From the NCBI RefSeq assembly GCF_000231055.2, contig NZ_CM001466.1, positions 2,663,025 to 2,727,024 on the forward strand: a DNA stretch of 64,000 bases, written 5' to 3'. The notes below the pieces were generated by a model. The model was not told the DNA's origin. It was given only the letters and a program-made list of their open reading frames with translations, and searched no databases. The DNA comes from Saccharomonospora azurea NA-128 (lineage in GTDB: Bacteria > Actinomycetota > Actinomycetes > Mycobacteriales > Pseudonocardiaceae). This document shows positions 8,112 through 17,195 of the stretch, one piece after another. Position numbers and translations under genes: made by a program. Each line of letters begins with the position of its first letter. Positions within the stretch are counted from its first letter, which is position 1.

Positions 8112-10070
8112 TCACCGCACGTGCCGGAACCTGCGCGGGTCGGGCCCGGCGACGGCGTCCACCGCGCTCGTGAGTTGAGTGCGGACGTCGGCGAGCACCT
8201 CGCCCTCGGGCAGCTCGATCTCGGGTGCCTTGAGCCCGGTGCGCACGGCGAGGGCGATCTCCGCGAGCGCGGCGCGGACCTTGCGGACCTCACGTTCCGG
8301 AGGTGGTTCCGTCGCCCCCTGGTCGATCGCCACCCCGACCGCGGTCACCGCGTCGGTGAGTTGTTCCAGAGCCACGATGGCGGGCCACCAGGCGACCGCC
8401 TGCCGTCCCGCCGCCGAGGGTTCCACCACGATCTGCTGGAACGCCGTCCGCAGGTTCGACAGCTCGCGGTAGCAGTTCCTGCGCCTGCGGGAGCGCGCGA
8501 GCCGGGCGTCCTCGTCGGCGACCGGGCGGAGCGCGTACTCGGCGTACTCGGAGATCGCCTCGGCGGCGTCGGCGAGCCGGCCGCCGAGCACGGGCCTGCG
8601 GCTGCCCGGCCAGAGCAGGTAACCGAACACAAGCACCAGCACGCAGCCGATCGCGGTGTCGATCACGCGCACGGACGCCACGGCGTAGTCCCCCGACGAC
8701 AACGCCATCTGCACCAGGATCACCGGGGTGACGAACGCGCTCAACAAGCCGTAGTGCCGTCCCTTCCCGATCGCCACGCCCATCCCGAACAGCGCCACCA
8801 CCAGGGCCAGCGCCGGGCCGTACGGCACCATCGACAGCGCCAGCGTGCCGATCCCCGCGCCCACGACGGTGCCGAGCCCGCGCAGCACCGCTCGCCCGAA
8901 CACCGACCCGTAGTCGGGTTTGAGCACGAGCCCGACGGTGAGCGTGATCCAGTACGACCGGTCCATCGGCAGCACGAGCCGCAACAACTCCGCCAGCGCC
9001 ACGCACACCGTCAGCCGCACCGCCGCGGACCAGACCAGCGGACCGGACGCGAGCGTCTTCACCCACGCGACGACCCGCTCCCACGCAGAAGGCCGGGTAC
9101 GTCGCAGTCGCTCCTCGTCCGGGCCGAGGTCACGCAACGCCTGGTACAGCGCGGCCACGGCGGGCGCCGTGTCGGGACGCGGTTCCTCCGGCAACCGGGG
9201 TGCCCGGGGCAGCGGCCTGTCGGACAGGACGGCCGTGGCGAGGTCGGTGACGTGGGCGATGAGCTCCCGGGGTGGGCGCACACCCGAGTTCACGGCCGCC
9301 ACCGTCGCCTCGATCGCCGGGGTGGTGGCGGTGAGCAGGTTGAGCAGTTTGCGGTAGGTGTCGTCGCGGCCCGGCAGCCACGAGCGGGCGCGCAGCAGGC
9401 GGTCGTAGGCGGTGTTCAGCGCCTTCGTGAGCTGGTGTCGCGCGTCCAGTGCGGCCTCGTCGTCGCCCGCCTCGGCGGCCGACAGCATCGTCGCGAGTTC
9501 GAGGTAGACCTGGGCGACCGCGCTGCGTTCCGGGCTCGTGGCGCGCACGGTCCAGCCCACGAGCGCCACGAAGAGTCCCCAGCCGGCTCCGACGCAGAAC
9601 AGGGTCAGCGACACCCACGCCGCCGACCCGTCACTCACCAGCCCCGAGCCGAGGACGGTGAAGACGAACAGCTGCAGCGCCGCGATCGACGCGTTGCTTC
9701 CCGCGTCGCTGATCAGGGCCGACACCGCCGCGACGACGATGACGACCACGACGGACATCACCGGGTCGTCCCCGGTCAGGATGCCGAGTCCGAAACCGAG
9801 AACGGCCGCGCTCAACGCACCGACGAGCCGCACCGCGCGGCCCCGGTACGTGTCCGTGGTGTCGGCGGTGATCGACGGCAGTGCGCCGGTGGACGCCAGC
9901 GCGCCGTAGCCGATGTTGCCGAGCAGGTAGCCGACCACGATCGGCACCGAGAGGACGACCGCGGCGCGCAGCAGCTGGTTCCACCGGATCGGGTCCAGCG
10001 GAACCCGTAGCAGGTGCACGACCCACCGAGGGGTGGCGCTGCGACGGCCGGACGCATCCACGTCGACCAT
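8112..10070 (-). CDS. FUSC-family (aromatic acid exporter-like) membrane protein
   Basis: About 652 aa in two membrane halves separated by a cytoplasmic helical region, the layout of FUSC/AaeB-type efflux proteins. The first membrane cluster is at about 35-175 (VVLSVPIVVGYLLGNIGYGA; SVVVVIVVAAVSALISDAGS). The second, at about 345-505, carries the FUSC_2 pattern (DRSYWITLTVGLVLKPDYGS, then GRAVLRGLGTVVGAGIGTLA). The ATG at 10070 was chosen; an in-frame GTG at 10085 is possible. No clear Shine-Dalgarno is seen before either. The substrate is unknown. Confidence 0.85.
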   Translation of the reverse strand: MVDVDASGRRSATPRWVVHLLRVPLDPIRWNQLLRAAVVLSVPIVVGYLLGNIGYGALASTGALPSITADTTDTYRGRAVRLVGALSAAVLGFGLGILTGDDPVMSVVVVIVVAAVSALISDAGSNASIAALQLFVFTVLGSGLVSDGSAAWVSLTLFCVGAGWGLFVALVGWTVRATSPERSAVAQVYLELATMLSAAEAGDDEAALDARHQLTKALNTAYDRLLRARSWLPGRDDTYRKLLNLLTATTPAIEATVAAVNSGVRPPRELIAHVTDLATAVLSDRPLPRAPRLPEEPRPDTAPAVAALYQALRDLGPDEERLRRTRPSAWERVVAWVKTLASGPLVWSAAVRLTVCVALAELLRLVLPMDRSYWITLTVGLVLKPDYGSVFGRAVLRGLGTVVGAGIGTLALSMVPYGPALALVVALFGMGVAIGKGRHYGLLSAFVTPVILVQMALSSGDYAVASVRVIDTAIGCVLVLVFGYLLWPGSRRPVLGGRLADAAEAISEYAEYALRPVADEDARLARSRRRRNCYRELSNLRTAFQQIVVEPSAAGRQAVAWWPAIVALEQLTDAVTAVGVAIDQGATEPPPEREVRKVRAALAEIALAVRTGLKAPEIELPEGEVLADVRTQLTSAVDAVAGPDPRRFRHVR

Positions 10071-10131
10071 CTTGACGCACGGCACACGGCGGGGCTGACC
10101 GCGACGATCCCGCCGCAACGCCGCCGACCTC

Positions 10132-12708
10132 TCACCCGGCGCCGAGGCACAGGAACGGGCGGCGGAACGGGTCCACGGCCGTGGCCTCGGCGAGCGCCAC
10201 GGCGGGGGACCGTCCCGCGGCGAGCCGGGTGTGCAGGTCGGTCATCGCCTCCGCCGACGCGTGGTCGCCGACGCGCGCCACCGCACCGACCACGGTGCGG
10301 CACCCGCTCGCCAACAGCGCCCCGGCGAACCCGAGCGCCTCCTCGCCCGGCCGGATGTGGCTCAACGCCAGCTCGCACGCGGCCAGCACCACGCGGTCGG
10401 GTGGGTTGGGCAGGCGCGCGGCCTCGTGAGCGAACAGCGGGCCGTCCACCAGTTCGAGGCGAGAGAACAACGCGTTCGCCGGTTCGTGGGCGCCGTGCGC
10501 GACGAGGTGGGCGAGGCCCGACCCGTCGAGTGCCTCCAGCACCGCGCCACTCGTCGCCTTCTCACCGTCCACCAGGTGCGCCGTCGGATACACCGACGTC
10601 AGGTTGCCCACCTCGCCGACGGCCCCCGGCACGCCCGGACCGCCGACCAGGACCACCGGTTCGGGTTGCGCGGCGCTCGCGGCGCCGAGCCACGCCGTGG
10701 CGGACGGGGCCAGTGACAGCGGTCGGCCCCGCAAGCTCGGCAGCGCTCCCCACGGCAACGCGTGCAACGCACCCGTCGGGATGATCACCAGCTCGCGATC
10801 GCCGATGAGGTGCCCGAGCGGTTCGAGCAACACGTCGTTCAGCCGGTCGGCCCGGCGTCGTGCCGAGGACAGCACCGCCGCGGCGAGGGGCGCGGGCAGG
10901 TGGTCCGGGGCGAGCGCGTCGAGGTCCGCCCGCAACTGGTGGGTGATCTCCACCGCATCGCCCAACGGGCCCAGCCGCACGAGCGCGAACCGGCCGTCGC
11001 GCACCACCACGGCGGCGAGCGTGTCCGCGTGGCCGACGAAGCTCACCATCACGCGTTCCCCGAGCTCGGTGGCAACCTGCTCCGGTGAGGCGACGGGGCG
11101 GGGCCGCCCCCACTGGCTCGTATACCAGCCGAGCCTGCTCGCCTCCCGCTGCAACCACGCGTACCGGTTCTCCAGCGCCGTCACCGGCTTGCCCGCCAAC
11201 CGGTTCTGCTGCACCGAACGCTGCACGTGCCGCATCTCGGCGAGGTACTTCGCCAGCACCGGGTCGTCGATCGCCGGCATCGGCTCGTAGCGGTACACCT
11301 GCGCCCGGGTGCGTTCCTGCCAGGCGAAGAGGCGGCGCGCACCGTCCTGTCCCGACGCACTCTCCAACACGAGCCCGACGGCCAGCGTGCCCAGTTCCTG
11401 CCCGTGGACCGCGGTGCCGCAGAGCAGGTCGAGCCCGCCCATGCGGTCGCGGGCTCGGCCGAGTTCCGCCAGCCCGGCCCGGGCCTGCGCCAACGCCGCA
11501 CGCCGGTTCCCGGTGGCCACGGCGAGCTCGGCCCGGCACAGCCGCAGCAGCATGCGGTGGTCGACCGGGCTGGTGCGACGCGGCTTCGGCACGCTGTCGA
11601 GCAACGCCTTCGCGTCGTCCGACTCGCCCCGCCGCAGGCGCAGCCGCACCGCGAGCAGGCGGGCGGCGGCGGTCTCGTCGCGCAGCCCGAGCTCCGCCAG
11701 CCGCTGCGACACCTCGACCAGCGCCAACGGCAAGCGGGCAGGCGGTCGTCGTCCGCCTTCGAGGACCTCGGTGGCGTCGGCGCGAAGCCGCGCGAGTGCG
11801 GCCACCTCCGCCCACGGCAGGTTGCCGCGCCGCAGGAACCGGCGGCGGGCCGACACGGCGAGGCGTCGGGCGGCGTCGAACTGTCCCTCCAGCAACGCGG
11901 CGGCCGCCCTCGCCACCTCCGCCTCCGCCAGGTCCTGGATCACGCGGTTGCGCCGGAGATCCGGTAGCGCCTCGTCCAGATGGCGCCCGGCCTCCGTGGC
12001 GAGGCCCGCCACGAGCAGCGCCCGCGCCTGATCGAGACGGACGCGCGCCACCCACCCCGGCGCCGCCTTCTCCAGAATGCGGGCCGCTTCGTCGTAGTGC
12101 CGCAACGCACCCGGGATGTCGCCGGTGAGCTGCGCGAGGTCCCCCAGCCCGTGCCGCGCCTTGCCCTCGATCCGGGTCAGCCGGTGCTCGGCCGCCAACC
12201 GGATGGCCCGGTGGAAGTCCTGCGCCGCCGCGTCGAGAGCGCCGGTCTCGGCATGGATCTGTGCCCGGTTCGTCAGCGTGCGCGCCAGCAGCAGGCCGTC
12301 GTCGTGCTGCAGGTTCTCGAGCGCGGGAATGATCGCGTCGAACAACGCGACGGACTCCGACGCCCGACCGACCCGGAACAACAACAGCGCCCGCTGCCCC
12401 GTGATCACGGCGTCGAGCTCGCGGCGCAGCCGCCCTTCCGGAAGCAGCTCCAGCTCCGCCCTCGCCCGCTTCAGACCACGGAAACCGTCGGCCGTCGACC
12501 CGACCTCCGAGGTCGCGAGTGCCAGGCTGATACGGACCCGGATCCGCGCGGCGACCCACTCCGCGGTGTCGCGCCCCGAGGTCTCGATCAGGCGCAACGC
12601 CTTCCGCAGCAGGCCGATGGCTTCGACGTTGTGCGCGCTCGCCGCCGCGTTGTTCGCCCTACGCTGCAGTGCGAGAACGGCGGAGAGCCGCGCGGTGTGA
12701 GGAGACAC
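10132..12708 (-). CDS. TPR-CHAT protein (caspase-like peptidase domain)
   Basis: An 858-aa protein. Residues 1 to about 400 are tandem TPR-like helical hairpins (for example ALRHYDEAARILEKAAPG, TLTNRAQIHAETGALDAAAQ). The C-terminal ~270 residues form a CHAT domain of the caspase/clostripain fold. The catalytic dyad is visible: His in HLVAHGAH (around residue 736) and Cys in RVVLAACELALS (around 775), followed by the typical EEALGFAGALLASGCRTVVG. It is the third gene of an operon with a sigma factor and a 154-aa protein (9-bp gap to the latter). CHAT proteases with TPR sensors act as signal-activated peptidases in several bacterial regulatory or defence systems; the target here is unknown. Confidence 0.9.
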   Translation of the reverse strand: MSPHTARLSAVLALQRRANNAAASAHNVEAIGLLRKALRLIETSGRDTAEWVAARIRVRISLALATSEVGSTADGFRGLKRARAELELLPEGRLRRELDAVITGQRALLLFRVGRASESVALFDAIIPALENLQHDDGLLLARTLTNRAQIHAETGALDAAAQDFHRAIRLAAEHRLTRIEGKARHGLGDLAQLTGDIPGALRHYDEAARILEKAAPGWVARVRLDQARALLVAGLATEAGRHLDEALPDLRRNRVIQDLAEAEVARAAAALLEGQFDAARRLAVSARRRFLRRGNLPWAEVAALARLRADATEVLEGGRRPPARLPLALVEVSQRLAELGLRDETAAARLLAVRLRLRRGESDDAKALLDSVPKPRRTSPVDHRMLLRLCRAELAVATGNRRAALAQARAGLAELGRARDRMGGLDLLCGTAVHGQELGTLAVGLVLESASGQDGARRLFAWQERTRAQVYRYEPMPAIDDPVLAKYLAEMRHVQRSVQQNRLAGKPVTALENRYAWLQREASRLGWYTSQWGRPRPVASPEQVATELGERVMVSFVGHADTLAAVVVRDGRFALVRLGPLGDAVEITHQLRADLDALAPDHLPAPLAAAVLSSARRRADRLNDVLLEPLGHLIGDRELVIIPTGALHALPWGALPSLRGRPLSLAPSATAWLGAASAAQPEPVVLVGGPGVPGAVGEVGNLTSVYPTAHLVDGEKATSGAVLEALDGSGLAHLVAHGAHEPANALFSRLELVDGPLFAHEAARLPNPPDRVVLAACELALSHIRPGEEALGFAGALLASGCRTVVGAVARVGDHASAEAMTDLHTRLAAGRSPAVALAEATAVDPFRRPFLCLGAG

Positions 12709-12717
12709 GCCGCCCGA

Positions 12718-13182
12718 TCAGAGCACCACCGCGGGCGTCACCACCGTGCGTCGCCCACCTTCGCCACCGACGTGGACGACGATCTGGGTGGTTCCGCTCG
12801 GGACGTCGTTCAGCACGAACCGGCCCCCGTCGTCGGCCACGGTGGAACACGTGTCGTGGCCCGCGACCCGGACCTCGACGGCGTGCTCCCCCTCCGGCAC
12901 CAGCCAGCCGTCGATGCGGTGTTTCGGCCCCGTCTTCGTGAGGTTGACCATGACGGTGAGGTCGCTGACGGTGAACGTGATCGTGCCCTGCGCGACGCTG
13001 CGGACCCCCGACAGCGCGTCGGCCCGCTCCCACTGCGCCACCTCGACGTCGAGGTCCTCCAGGGCGAGCGCGAACTGCACCCGCTCGACGAGGTCGGCGG
13101 GCGGCGGGTCGAACGAGTCGATCAGCCGGTCGAGGTCCAACAGCAGTGTGTCGTCGTCCGAGTAGGAGCTGCTGTCATGCAT
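12718..13182 (-). CDS. 154-aa protein of the sigma-CHAT operon (helical N-terminus, beta-sandwich C-terminus)
   Basis: Start ATG at 13182, preceded by a good GGAGGGG Shine-Dalgarno; longer in-frame starts would overlap the sigma gene heavily. The N-terminal ~50 residues are acidic and helical (LLLDLDRLIDSF, PPADLVERVQFALALEDLDV). The remainder is beta-rich and resembles carboxypeptidase-regulatory or Ig-like folds (GWLVPEGEHAVEVRV; GGRFVLNDVPSGTTQIVVHV). It overlaps the upstream sigma factor gene by 8 bp and is 9 bp from the CHAT gene. By position it could bind the sigma factor (an atypical anti-sigma) or the CHAT protein; this is inference, and no known domain is certain. Confidence 0.85.
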   Translation of the reverse strand: MHDSSSYSDDDTLLLDLDRLIDSFDPPPADLVERVQFALALEDLDVEVAQWERADALSGVRSVAQGTITFTVSDLTVMVNLTKTGPKHRIDGWLVPEGEHAVEVRVAGHDTCSTVADDGGRFVLNDVPSGTTQIVVHVGGEGGRRTVVTPAVVL

Positions 13183-13786
13183 CGGCTGTCCCCTCCGTAG
13201 CGTCCAGCGCCTCCCGCAGGCGCCGTAGGCACCGGCCTCTCGTCGGGCCGACACTCCCACGCGGCATCCGCAGCACATCGGCCACCAGGCCGTACTCGGC
13301 CCGGCCCGCCAGCACCGTCAGCCGGATCAACTCCTGGCACCGGTCGGGCAGTCGGCGGAACGCCTCCCAGATGCGCCGATCGCGGTCGGCGCGCACGGCC
13401 TCGGCCTCCGGCTCGGGCTGGCTGCTCGGCATGTTCTCGGCCAACTCGTCGGTCAGCGGCACCGGCCGGTTCAACCGCTCGGCCACGGTGCGGGACTCGC
13501 GGCGCGCCGTGGTGATCAGCCACTTCGCGAGCGCCTTCGGGTCCTCGATCCGTTCCAGGTTGCGGAAGAGGGCGAGCCACACGGTCTGGACCACGTCCTC
13601 GGCCGTGTGCCTGTCGAGGCCGTTACCCCGCGCCACCTGCCACACCAGCGGGGTCAGTTCCTTGACCAACCGGTTCATGGCACTGCGGTCGCCGGCCTTC
13701 GCGGCATGCATGCACGCCGCGTAGAGGTCGTGACCGCGCAACCCGTCCCACGACGGATCGGCCTCGGCCGTTCTGGCGTCGGTCAA
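13175..13786 (-). CDS. RNA polymerase sigma-70 family (ECF-like) sigma factor
   Basis: About 203 aa. Region 2 is visible (AMNRLVKELTPLVWQVARG, then DRHTAEDVVQTVWLALFRNL), the region 2-4 linker is acidic, and region 4 ends with the recognition helix (EYGLVADVLRMPRGSVGPTR). I prefer the TTG at 13786, which has a GGAAGG Shine-Dalgarno; the in-frame ATG at 13888 would add 34 residues encoded by AT-rich, rare codons (ATA, ACA, AGA) that do not look coding. It is the first gene of the sigma/154-aa/CHAT operon and overlaps the next gene by 8 bp. Confidence 0.88.
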   Translation of the reverse strand: MTDARTAEADPSWDGLRGHDLYAACMHAAKAGDRSAMNRLVKELTPLVWQVARGNGLDRHTAEDVVQTVWLALFRNLERIEDPKALAKWLITTARRESRTVAERLNRPVPLTDELAENMPSSQPEPEAEAVRADRDRRIWEAFRRLPDRCQELIRLTVLAGRAEYGLVADVLRMPRGSVGPTRGRCLRRLREALDATEGTADA

Positions 13787-14134
13787 CGTATCCGCCTTCC
13801 CGAATCTCGATGTCGATATTCGCGTTGGCAGTATCTCGGGCTCCTGGGAGCGACACATCAAGTTGCAGGAAAGCAATCGCATACTCACACGTTCGGACTA
13901 GTGGACATGGCGAAACGGACCGAGCGGCACGGCCGGGGATCCCGCGACCGCGACCGCTCGGTGTCGATGAGGTGCCGACCGGCAATGACGACGTCGACGA
14001 CGTCGACCACCGGTCGGCGGACCTCACCTCCCCCGGGAGCCCCACCCCAGTCAGGCTCCCGACCCGGTTGGTCGCCACCCCCACCGACGCACTCGTCGGC
14101 GACCACTCGGGCCTCCCCTGCACGACGCCGTGAC

Positions 14135-14164
14135 CAGCGGTCGCCCCGGATCGGGCGACCGCTG
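14135..14164 (-). terminator. Hairpin 3 downstream of the GWDPY-repeat gene
   Basis: Perfect 12-bp inverted repeat CAGCGGTCGCCC / GGGCGACCGCTG with a 6-nt loop. Most distal of three stacked hairpins; no U-tract. Confidence 0.5.
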
Positions 14165-14235
14165 CACCACGGCTGCGCGGTGGCACCGACCCGGAACCGG
14201 CCGGCGGTCACCGCGCCTCCCCCCTACTGCGACCT

Positions 14236-14264
14236 GCCGCCGGGCTCCCCCCGAGCCCGGCGGC
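14236..14264 (-). terminator. Hairpin 2 downstream of the GWDPY-repeat gene
   Basis: Perfect 12-bp stem GCCGCCGGGCTC / GAGCCCGGCGGC closing a five-C loop. No U-tract, but the stem strength is typical of actinobacterial terminators. Confidence 0.6.
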
Positions 14265-14287
14265 ATCCCCCGGTCGTGTGGTGCGGC

Positions 14288-14320
14288 GGTGGCCGGCGGC
14301 CCCCTCGACTGCCGGCCACC
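14288..14320 (-). terminator. Hairpin 1 downstream of the GWDPY-repeat gene
   Basis: 10-bp inverted repeat GGTGGCCGGC / GCCGGCCACC, 24 bp beyond the stop codon of the 213-aa repeat protein gene. Probable first terminator of that operon. Confidence 0.6.
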
Positions 14321-14343
14321 TGCTCGTCACGTGGGTCGCTCGC

Positions 14344-14985
14344 TCAGACGAGCAACTGATCGATGTGCCCACGCGAGTCCTCGTGATACGCCACCGGCAG
14401 CCGGTGGTTCTTCGCCAGCAACGCCAACGTCGCCAGGTGTCCGTGTCCGCTCTCCGACGCCGACGACAGCTGCCGCCAGCCCACGCCGTGGACCGCGACC
14501 CAGACCCCCTCGCTCTTCGTCGCCGCCCACAGGTGCGTGATGGCCGCGCCGTGCACCCATCCGCCCGGCGAGGCGGACTGCCGGTCCTCGCCGCCCGGTC
14601 CCGGCGTCGGGGCCGGACTCGGCGCGGGACTCACCGGCGGAACCGGCTCCGCACCGGCCACACCGGACCCGCCGAACGGCCGAGGAGCGTCGAACGGCGG
14701 CCGATAGGGGTCCCAGCCCATGGGTTGCGGACGCGTGGGCGGCAGGTACGGGTCCCACCCGCTCGGATAGACCGGGCGCACCGGCGGCGAGTACGGGTCC
14801 CACCCGCTCGGCGCGACCGGCGCCGTGCGCGACGGCGGCGAGTACGGGTCCCAGCCCGTCGGCGGAAGCGGTACCGTCCCGCCCGGAACCGTCTTCTCCT
14901 CCGTCGGCTCGCTCTGCGGCGCCGTGGTGTCGGATTCGGCCCTGCCGGTGTGACCGTTGTGCTCGTTGACCATGTCCTGCGTCAT
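14344..14985 (-). CDS. GWDPY-repeat protein sharing a C-terminal module with the adjacent peptidase
   Basis: A 213-aa protein I do not recognise. The start ATG at 14985 has a GGAAG ribosome-binding site. Residues 1-40 are polar. Residues 44-97 hold four copies of GWDPYxPP (at 44, 61, 76 and 90), spaced 14-17 residues apart by Pro/Arg-rich linkers. Residues 110-140 are a Pro-rich linker ([16 protein letters not shown]). Residues 142-213 form a compact C-terminal domain ([14 protein letters not shown], then [18 protein letters not shown]). That domain resembles the last ~55 residues of the upstream C1 peptidase (both have GWxxLS followed by LATLAL). No signal peptide or membrane segment is visible. 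It lies 17 bp downstream of the peptidase gene, almost certainly in one operon, so it may be its substrate or partner. Confidence 0.85.
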   Translation of the reverse strand: MTQDMVNEHNGHTGRAESDTTAPQSEPTEEKTVPGGTVPLPPTGWDPYSPPSRTAPVAPSGWDPYSPPVRPVYPSGWDPYLPPTRPQPMGWDPYRPPFDAPRPFGGSGVAGAEPVPPVSPAPSPAPTPGPGGEDRQSASPGGWVHGAAITHLWAATKSEGVWVAVHGVGWRQLSSASESGHGHLATLALLAKNHRLPVAYHEDSRGHIDQLLV

Positions 14986-15002
14986 GTGCGTACTTCCTTC
15001 GC

Positions 15003-16142
15003 TCAGCCGATGAGATGGACGGCGCCGAGGTCCTGCCCCCTGACGAACGGCGCGCAGCCGAGCCCTCGCGCTCTGGCCAGCGCGAGCGTGGCGAGGTCGG
15101 CGGTCTGGTCCCGCGAGAGCCGGGTCCAACCCAGGTTCTCCAGGTAGGCCCAGCTGTCGTCGTGCGCGGAGGCGAACAGCCCGAGCGCACGCTGCGGTGG
15201 AAGCCAGGCGTGCAGATCCACACCCGTGCAGCCGAGGGTGGTCGGCCGCGGGTTCGGATAGTCCTCGATGAAGGCTTCTCCGTAGGCGATGCGCAGGAAC
15301 CCGTTCTCCCCCCAGTCGGGTCCCCACGAGTTCTTGGCGATCCAGCACCCGGCGTCGTCGTCCCAGCCGATGAGGGCGACGCAGTGTCCGCCGCTCGTCC
15401 GCTCGGTGGTGTGCCGGTAGACGCCGCCGGTGTAGTGGAACAGGTCGTCGTGCACCACGAGGCACGCCGTCACGGGCCCGTAGGTCCAGAGGTGCTCCTT
15501 GATGGCGACGGGATCGCGGCTCAGGTCGACGACGTCGGAAGCCCGCGCCAAGCGTTCGCGCCATCCGGCGGCGAGTGCCCCGGAGCCGTCCTCGGTGTAC
15601 GGGTAGTGGTCCTCGAAGGTGACGCCGAGGTCGCGGCAGTCGACGAGGAGCTCGTCGGGCCAGGTGCCGTCGGGCAGGATCGCCTCGCGCGCCGCCGCGT
15701 GTCCGAAGAACAGGTGCGCCTCGGACAGGTCCAGGGCCAGGCGGGGTGCCCGGCGCGTGTACGCCGCCGTGGTCTCCAGCGTGGCCAGCACCCCGAACGC
15801 ACTGCACGCCCCGCAGTCGCCCTGGTCCTTCACCGGCGTCACGTAGTTGACCCCGTCGACGTCGCGCAGGTCGAACGAGCGGGGCAGGTGCGGCGTCGGG
15901 GCGTGCTCGGTCTCCTCGTGCGTGTGTGGCGGGGCGAGCGCGGCCTCGGCCATCCGCGCGGGCAGGTCGGCTCGCGCGTCGATCTCCTCCGACGACGGCG
16001 CCGGAACCCCGAGGCGGCGCTTGCGACCGTCGCCCGCGAGCCTGCTCACGGGCGTCTCCCCGCACTGCCACGGATCACCCAGTGCGGCCAGGGAGTCGCG
16101 GATCGCCGCGATCTCCGAAGCGCACGAATGGTCTGGGCTCAC
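15003..16142 (-). CDS. Papain-like cysteine peptidase (family C1)
   Basis: A 379-aa protein whose core (about 88-310) is a papain fold with all catalytic positions visible: Gln107 and Cys113 in [10 protein letters not shown], His253 in [11 protein letters not shown] and Asn271 in [20 protein letters not shown]. The Trp that normally follows the catalytic Cys is Ser114. Residues 1-87 look like a short propeptide or regulatory arm with no signal peptide, so it is probably cytoplasmic. The last ~60 residues ([14 protein letters not shown], then [14 protein letters not shown]) extend beyond the papain domain and resemble the C-terminus of the downstream GWDPY protein. The GTG at 16142 has a GGAGG ribosome-binding site. 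C1 peptidases are uncommon in bacteria. It diverges from an ABC exporter gene. Confidence 0.9.
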   Translation of the reverse strand: MSPDHSCASEIAAIRDSLAALGDPWQCGETPVSRLAGDGRKRRLGVPAPSSEEIDARADLPARMAEAALAPPHTHEETEHAPTPHLPRSFDLRDVDGVNYVTPVKDQGDCGACSAFGVLATLETTAAYTRRAPRLALDLSEAHLFFGHAAAREAILPDGTWPDELLVDCRDLGVTFEDHYPYTEDGSGALAAGWRERLARASDVVDLSRDPVAIKEHLWTYGPVTACLVVHDDLFHYTGGVYRHTTERTSGGHCVALIGWDDDAGCWIAKNSWGPDWGENGFLRIAYGEAFIEDYPNPRPTTLGCTGVDLHAWLPPQRALGLFASAHDDSWAYLENLGWTRLSRDQTADLATLALARARGLGCAPFVRGQDLGAVHLIG

Positions 16143-16286
16143 GTGGTCCTCCAGGCATACCGACTCGGCCGAACTCACTCTCACCACACAGGAGTGGGGA
16201 GTCGCCGCCCAGATACATCGGAGATCGAAAAATCTTGGAAAAGTTCGTTCTCGCACGTCGGAGCCGTCGCGCGTACGTTCCCTCGT

Positions 16287-17195
16287 ATGGGCGACTGCAT
16301 CTCCGTCTCGGGTCTGCGTAAGGCCTTCGGCTCCACGACCGCACTCGACGGCCTCGACCTCTCCGTTGCCGAGGGCGAGGTGCACGGCTTCCTCGGCCCC
16401 AACGGGGCGGGCAAGTCGACCACCATCCGCATCCTGCTCGGCCTGCTCAGGGCCGACGGCGGCACCGCGACGATCCTCGGTGCGGACCCGTGGCACGACG
16501 CCACCCGCCTGCACCGGCGGCTCGCCTACGTCCCGGGCGACGTGAACCTGTGGCCGACCCTGAGCGGCGGCGAGGTCATCGACCTGCTCGGACGGCTCCG
16601 TGGCGGCCTCGATCCCGGCAGGAGGGCCGAACTGGTCGAGCGGTTCGACCTCGACCCCCGGAAGAAGGGGCGCGCCTACTCGAAGGGCAACCGGCAGAAG
16701 GTGGCGCTCGTGGCCGCGCTGGCCTCCGACGTCGAACTGCTGATCCTCGACGAACCGACGTCCGGACTCGACCCGCTGATGGAGGCCACGTTCCGCGACG
16801 TCGTCCGGGAGGAGCGCGAGCGCGGCCGCACGGTGCTGTTGTCGAGCCACCTGCTGTCGGAGGTCGAGGCGCTCTGCGACCGGGTGAGCATCATCCGCGC
16901 GGGCCGAACGGTCGAGTCGGGCACGCTGGCCGAACTCCGCCACCTCACCCGGACGACGATCACGGCCGAGCTGGCCGGGTCCATCGACGGTCTGCGGGAA
17001 CTCGACGCCGTCCACGACCTGCGGGTGGACGGCAGCCGCGTGCACTTCGCCGTGGAGAGCGACGCGCTCGACGACGCGCTGCGCACGCTCACCGGCATCG
17101 GCGTGCGCAGCCTCACCAGCCGACCACCCACCCTGGAGGAACTCTTCCTCCGCCACTACACGGACTCGGCCGACGGGCGGGTGCGTACGTCATGA
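16287..17195 (+). CDS. ABC transporter ATP-binding protein
   Basis: A 302-aa cytoplasmic ATPase. Walker A is GPNGAGKS (residues 38-45); the signature region reads [20 protein letters not shown], with SKGNRQK in place of the canonical LSGGQ; Walker B is [13 protein letters not shown]; the H-loop is [11 protein letters not shown]. The C-terminal ~80 residues are the extension typical of drug/polyketide exporter ATPases of the DrrA/CcmA group. Its stop overlaps the permease start (ATGA), so the two form one transporter. It diverges from the papain-like peptidase gene with a ~145-bp promoter region. Confidence 0.93.
   Translation: MGDCISVSGLRKAFGSTTALDGLDLSVAEGEVHGFLGPNGAGKSTTIRILLGLLRADGGTATILGADPWHDATRLHRRLAYVPGDVNLWPTLSGGEVIDLLGRLRGGLDPGRRAELVERFDLDPRKKGRAYSKGNRQKVALVAALASDVELLILDEPTSGLDPLMEATFRDVVREERERGRTVLLSSHLLSEVEALCDRVSIIRAGRTVESGTLAELRHLTRTTITAELAGSIDGLRELDAVHDLRVDGSRVHFAVESDALDDALRTLTGIGVRSLTSRPPTLEELFLRHYTDSADGRVRTS

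Larger units (their letters stand above)
13787..14343. other. Intergenic region upstream of the sigma factor
   Basis: 557 bp without a convincing gene. The part nearest the sigma gene (13790-13910) is AT-richer than the surroundings and probably holds its promoter. The distal part contains three separate strong hairpins listed individually. Open frames crossing this area have no recognisable protein content. Confidence 0.6.

Noticed and set aside
7884-10010. A 708-codon plus-strand frame opposite the FUSC-type gene.
   Set aside because: Antisense to a membrane protein with a clear domain pattern; the translation is Arg/His/Gly-rich low-quality sequence.
13787-13888. N-terminal extension of the sigma factor from ATG 13888.
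   Set aside because: The extra 34 codons use ATA, ACA and AGA, unlike the rest of the gene, while TTG 13786 has a GGAAGG ribosome-binding site.
14344-14985. The GWDPY-repeat protein as a multi-core RiPP precursor.
   Set aside because: The repeats are followed by a folded-looking 70-residue domain instead of ending the protein, and no recognisable RiPP-modifying enzyme is adjacent. A role as peptidase partner is simpler; not excluded.
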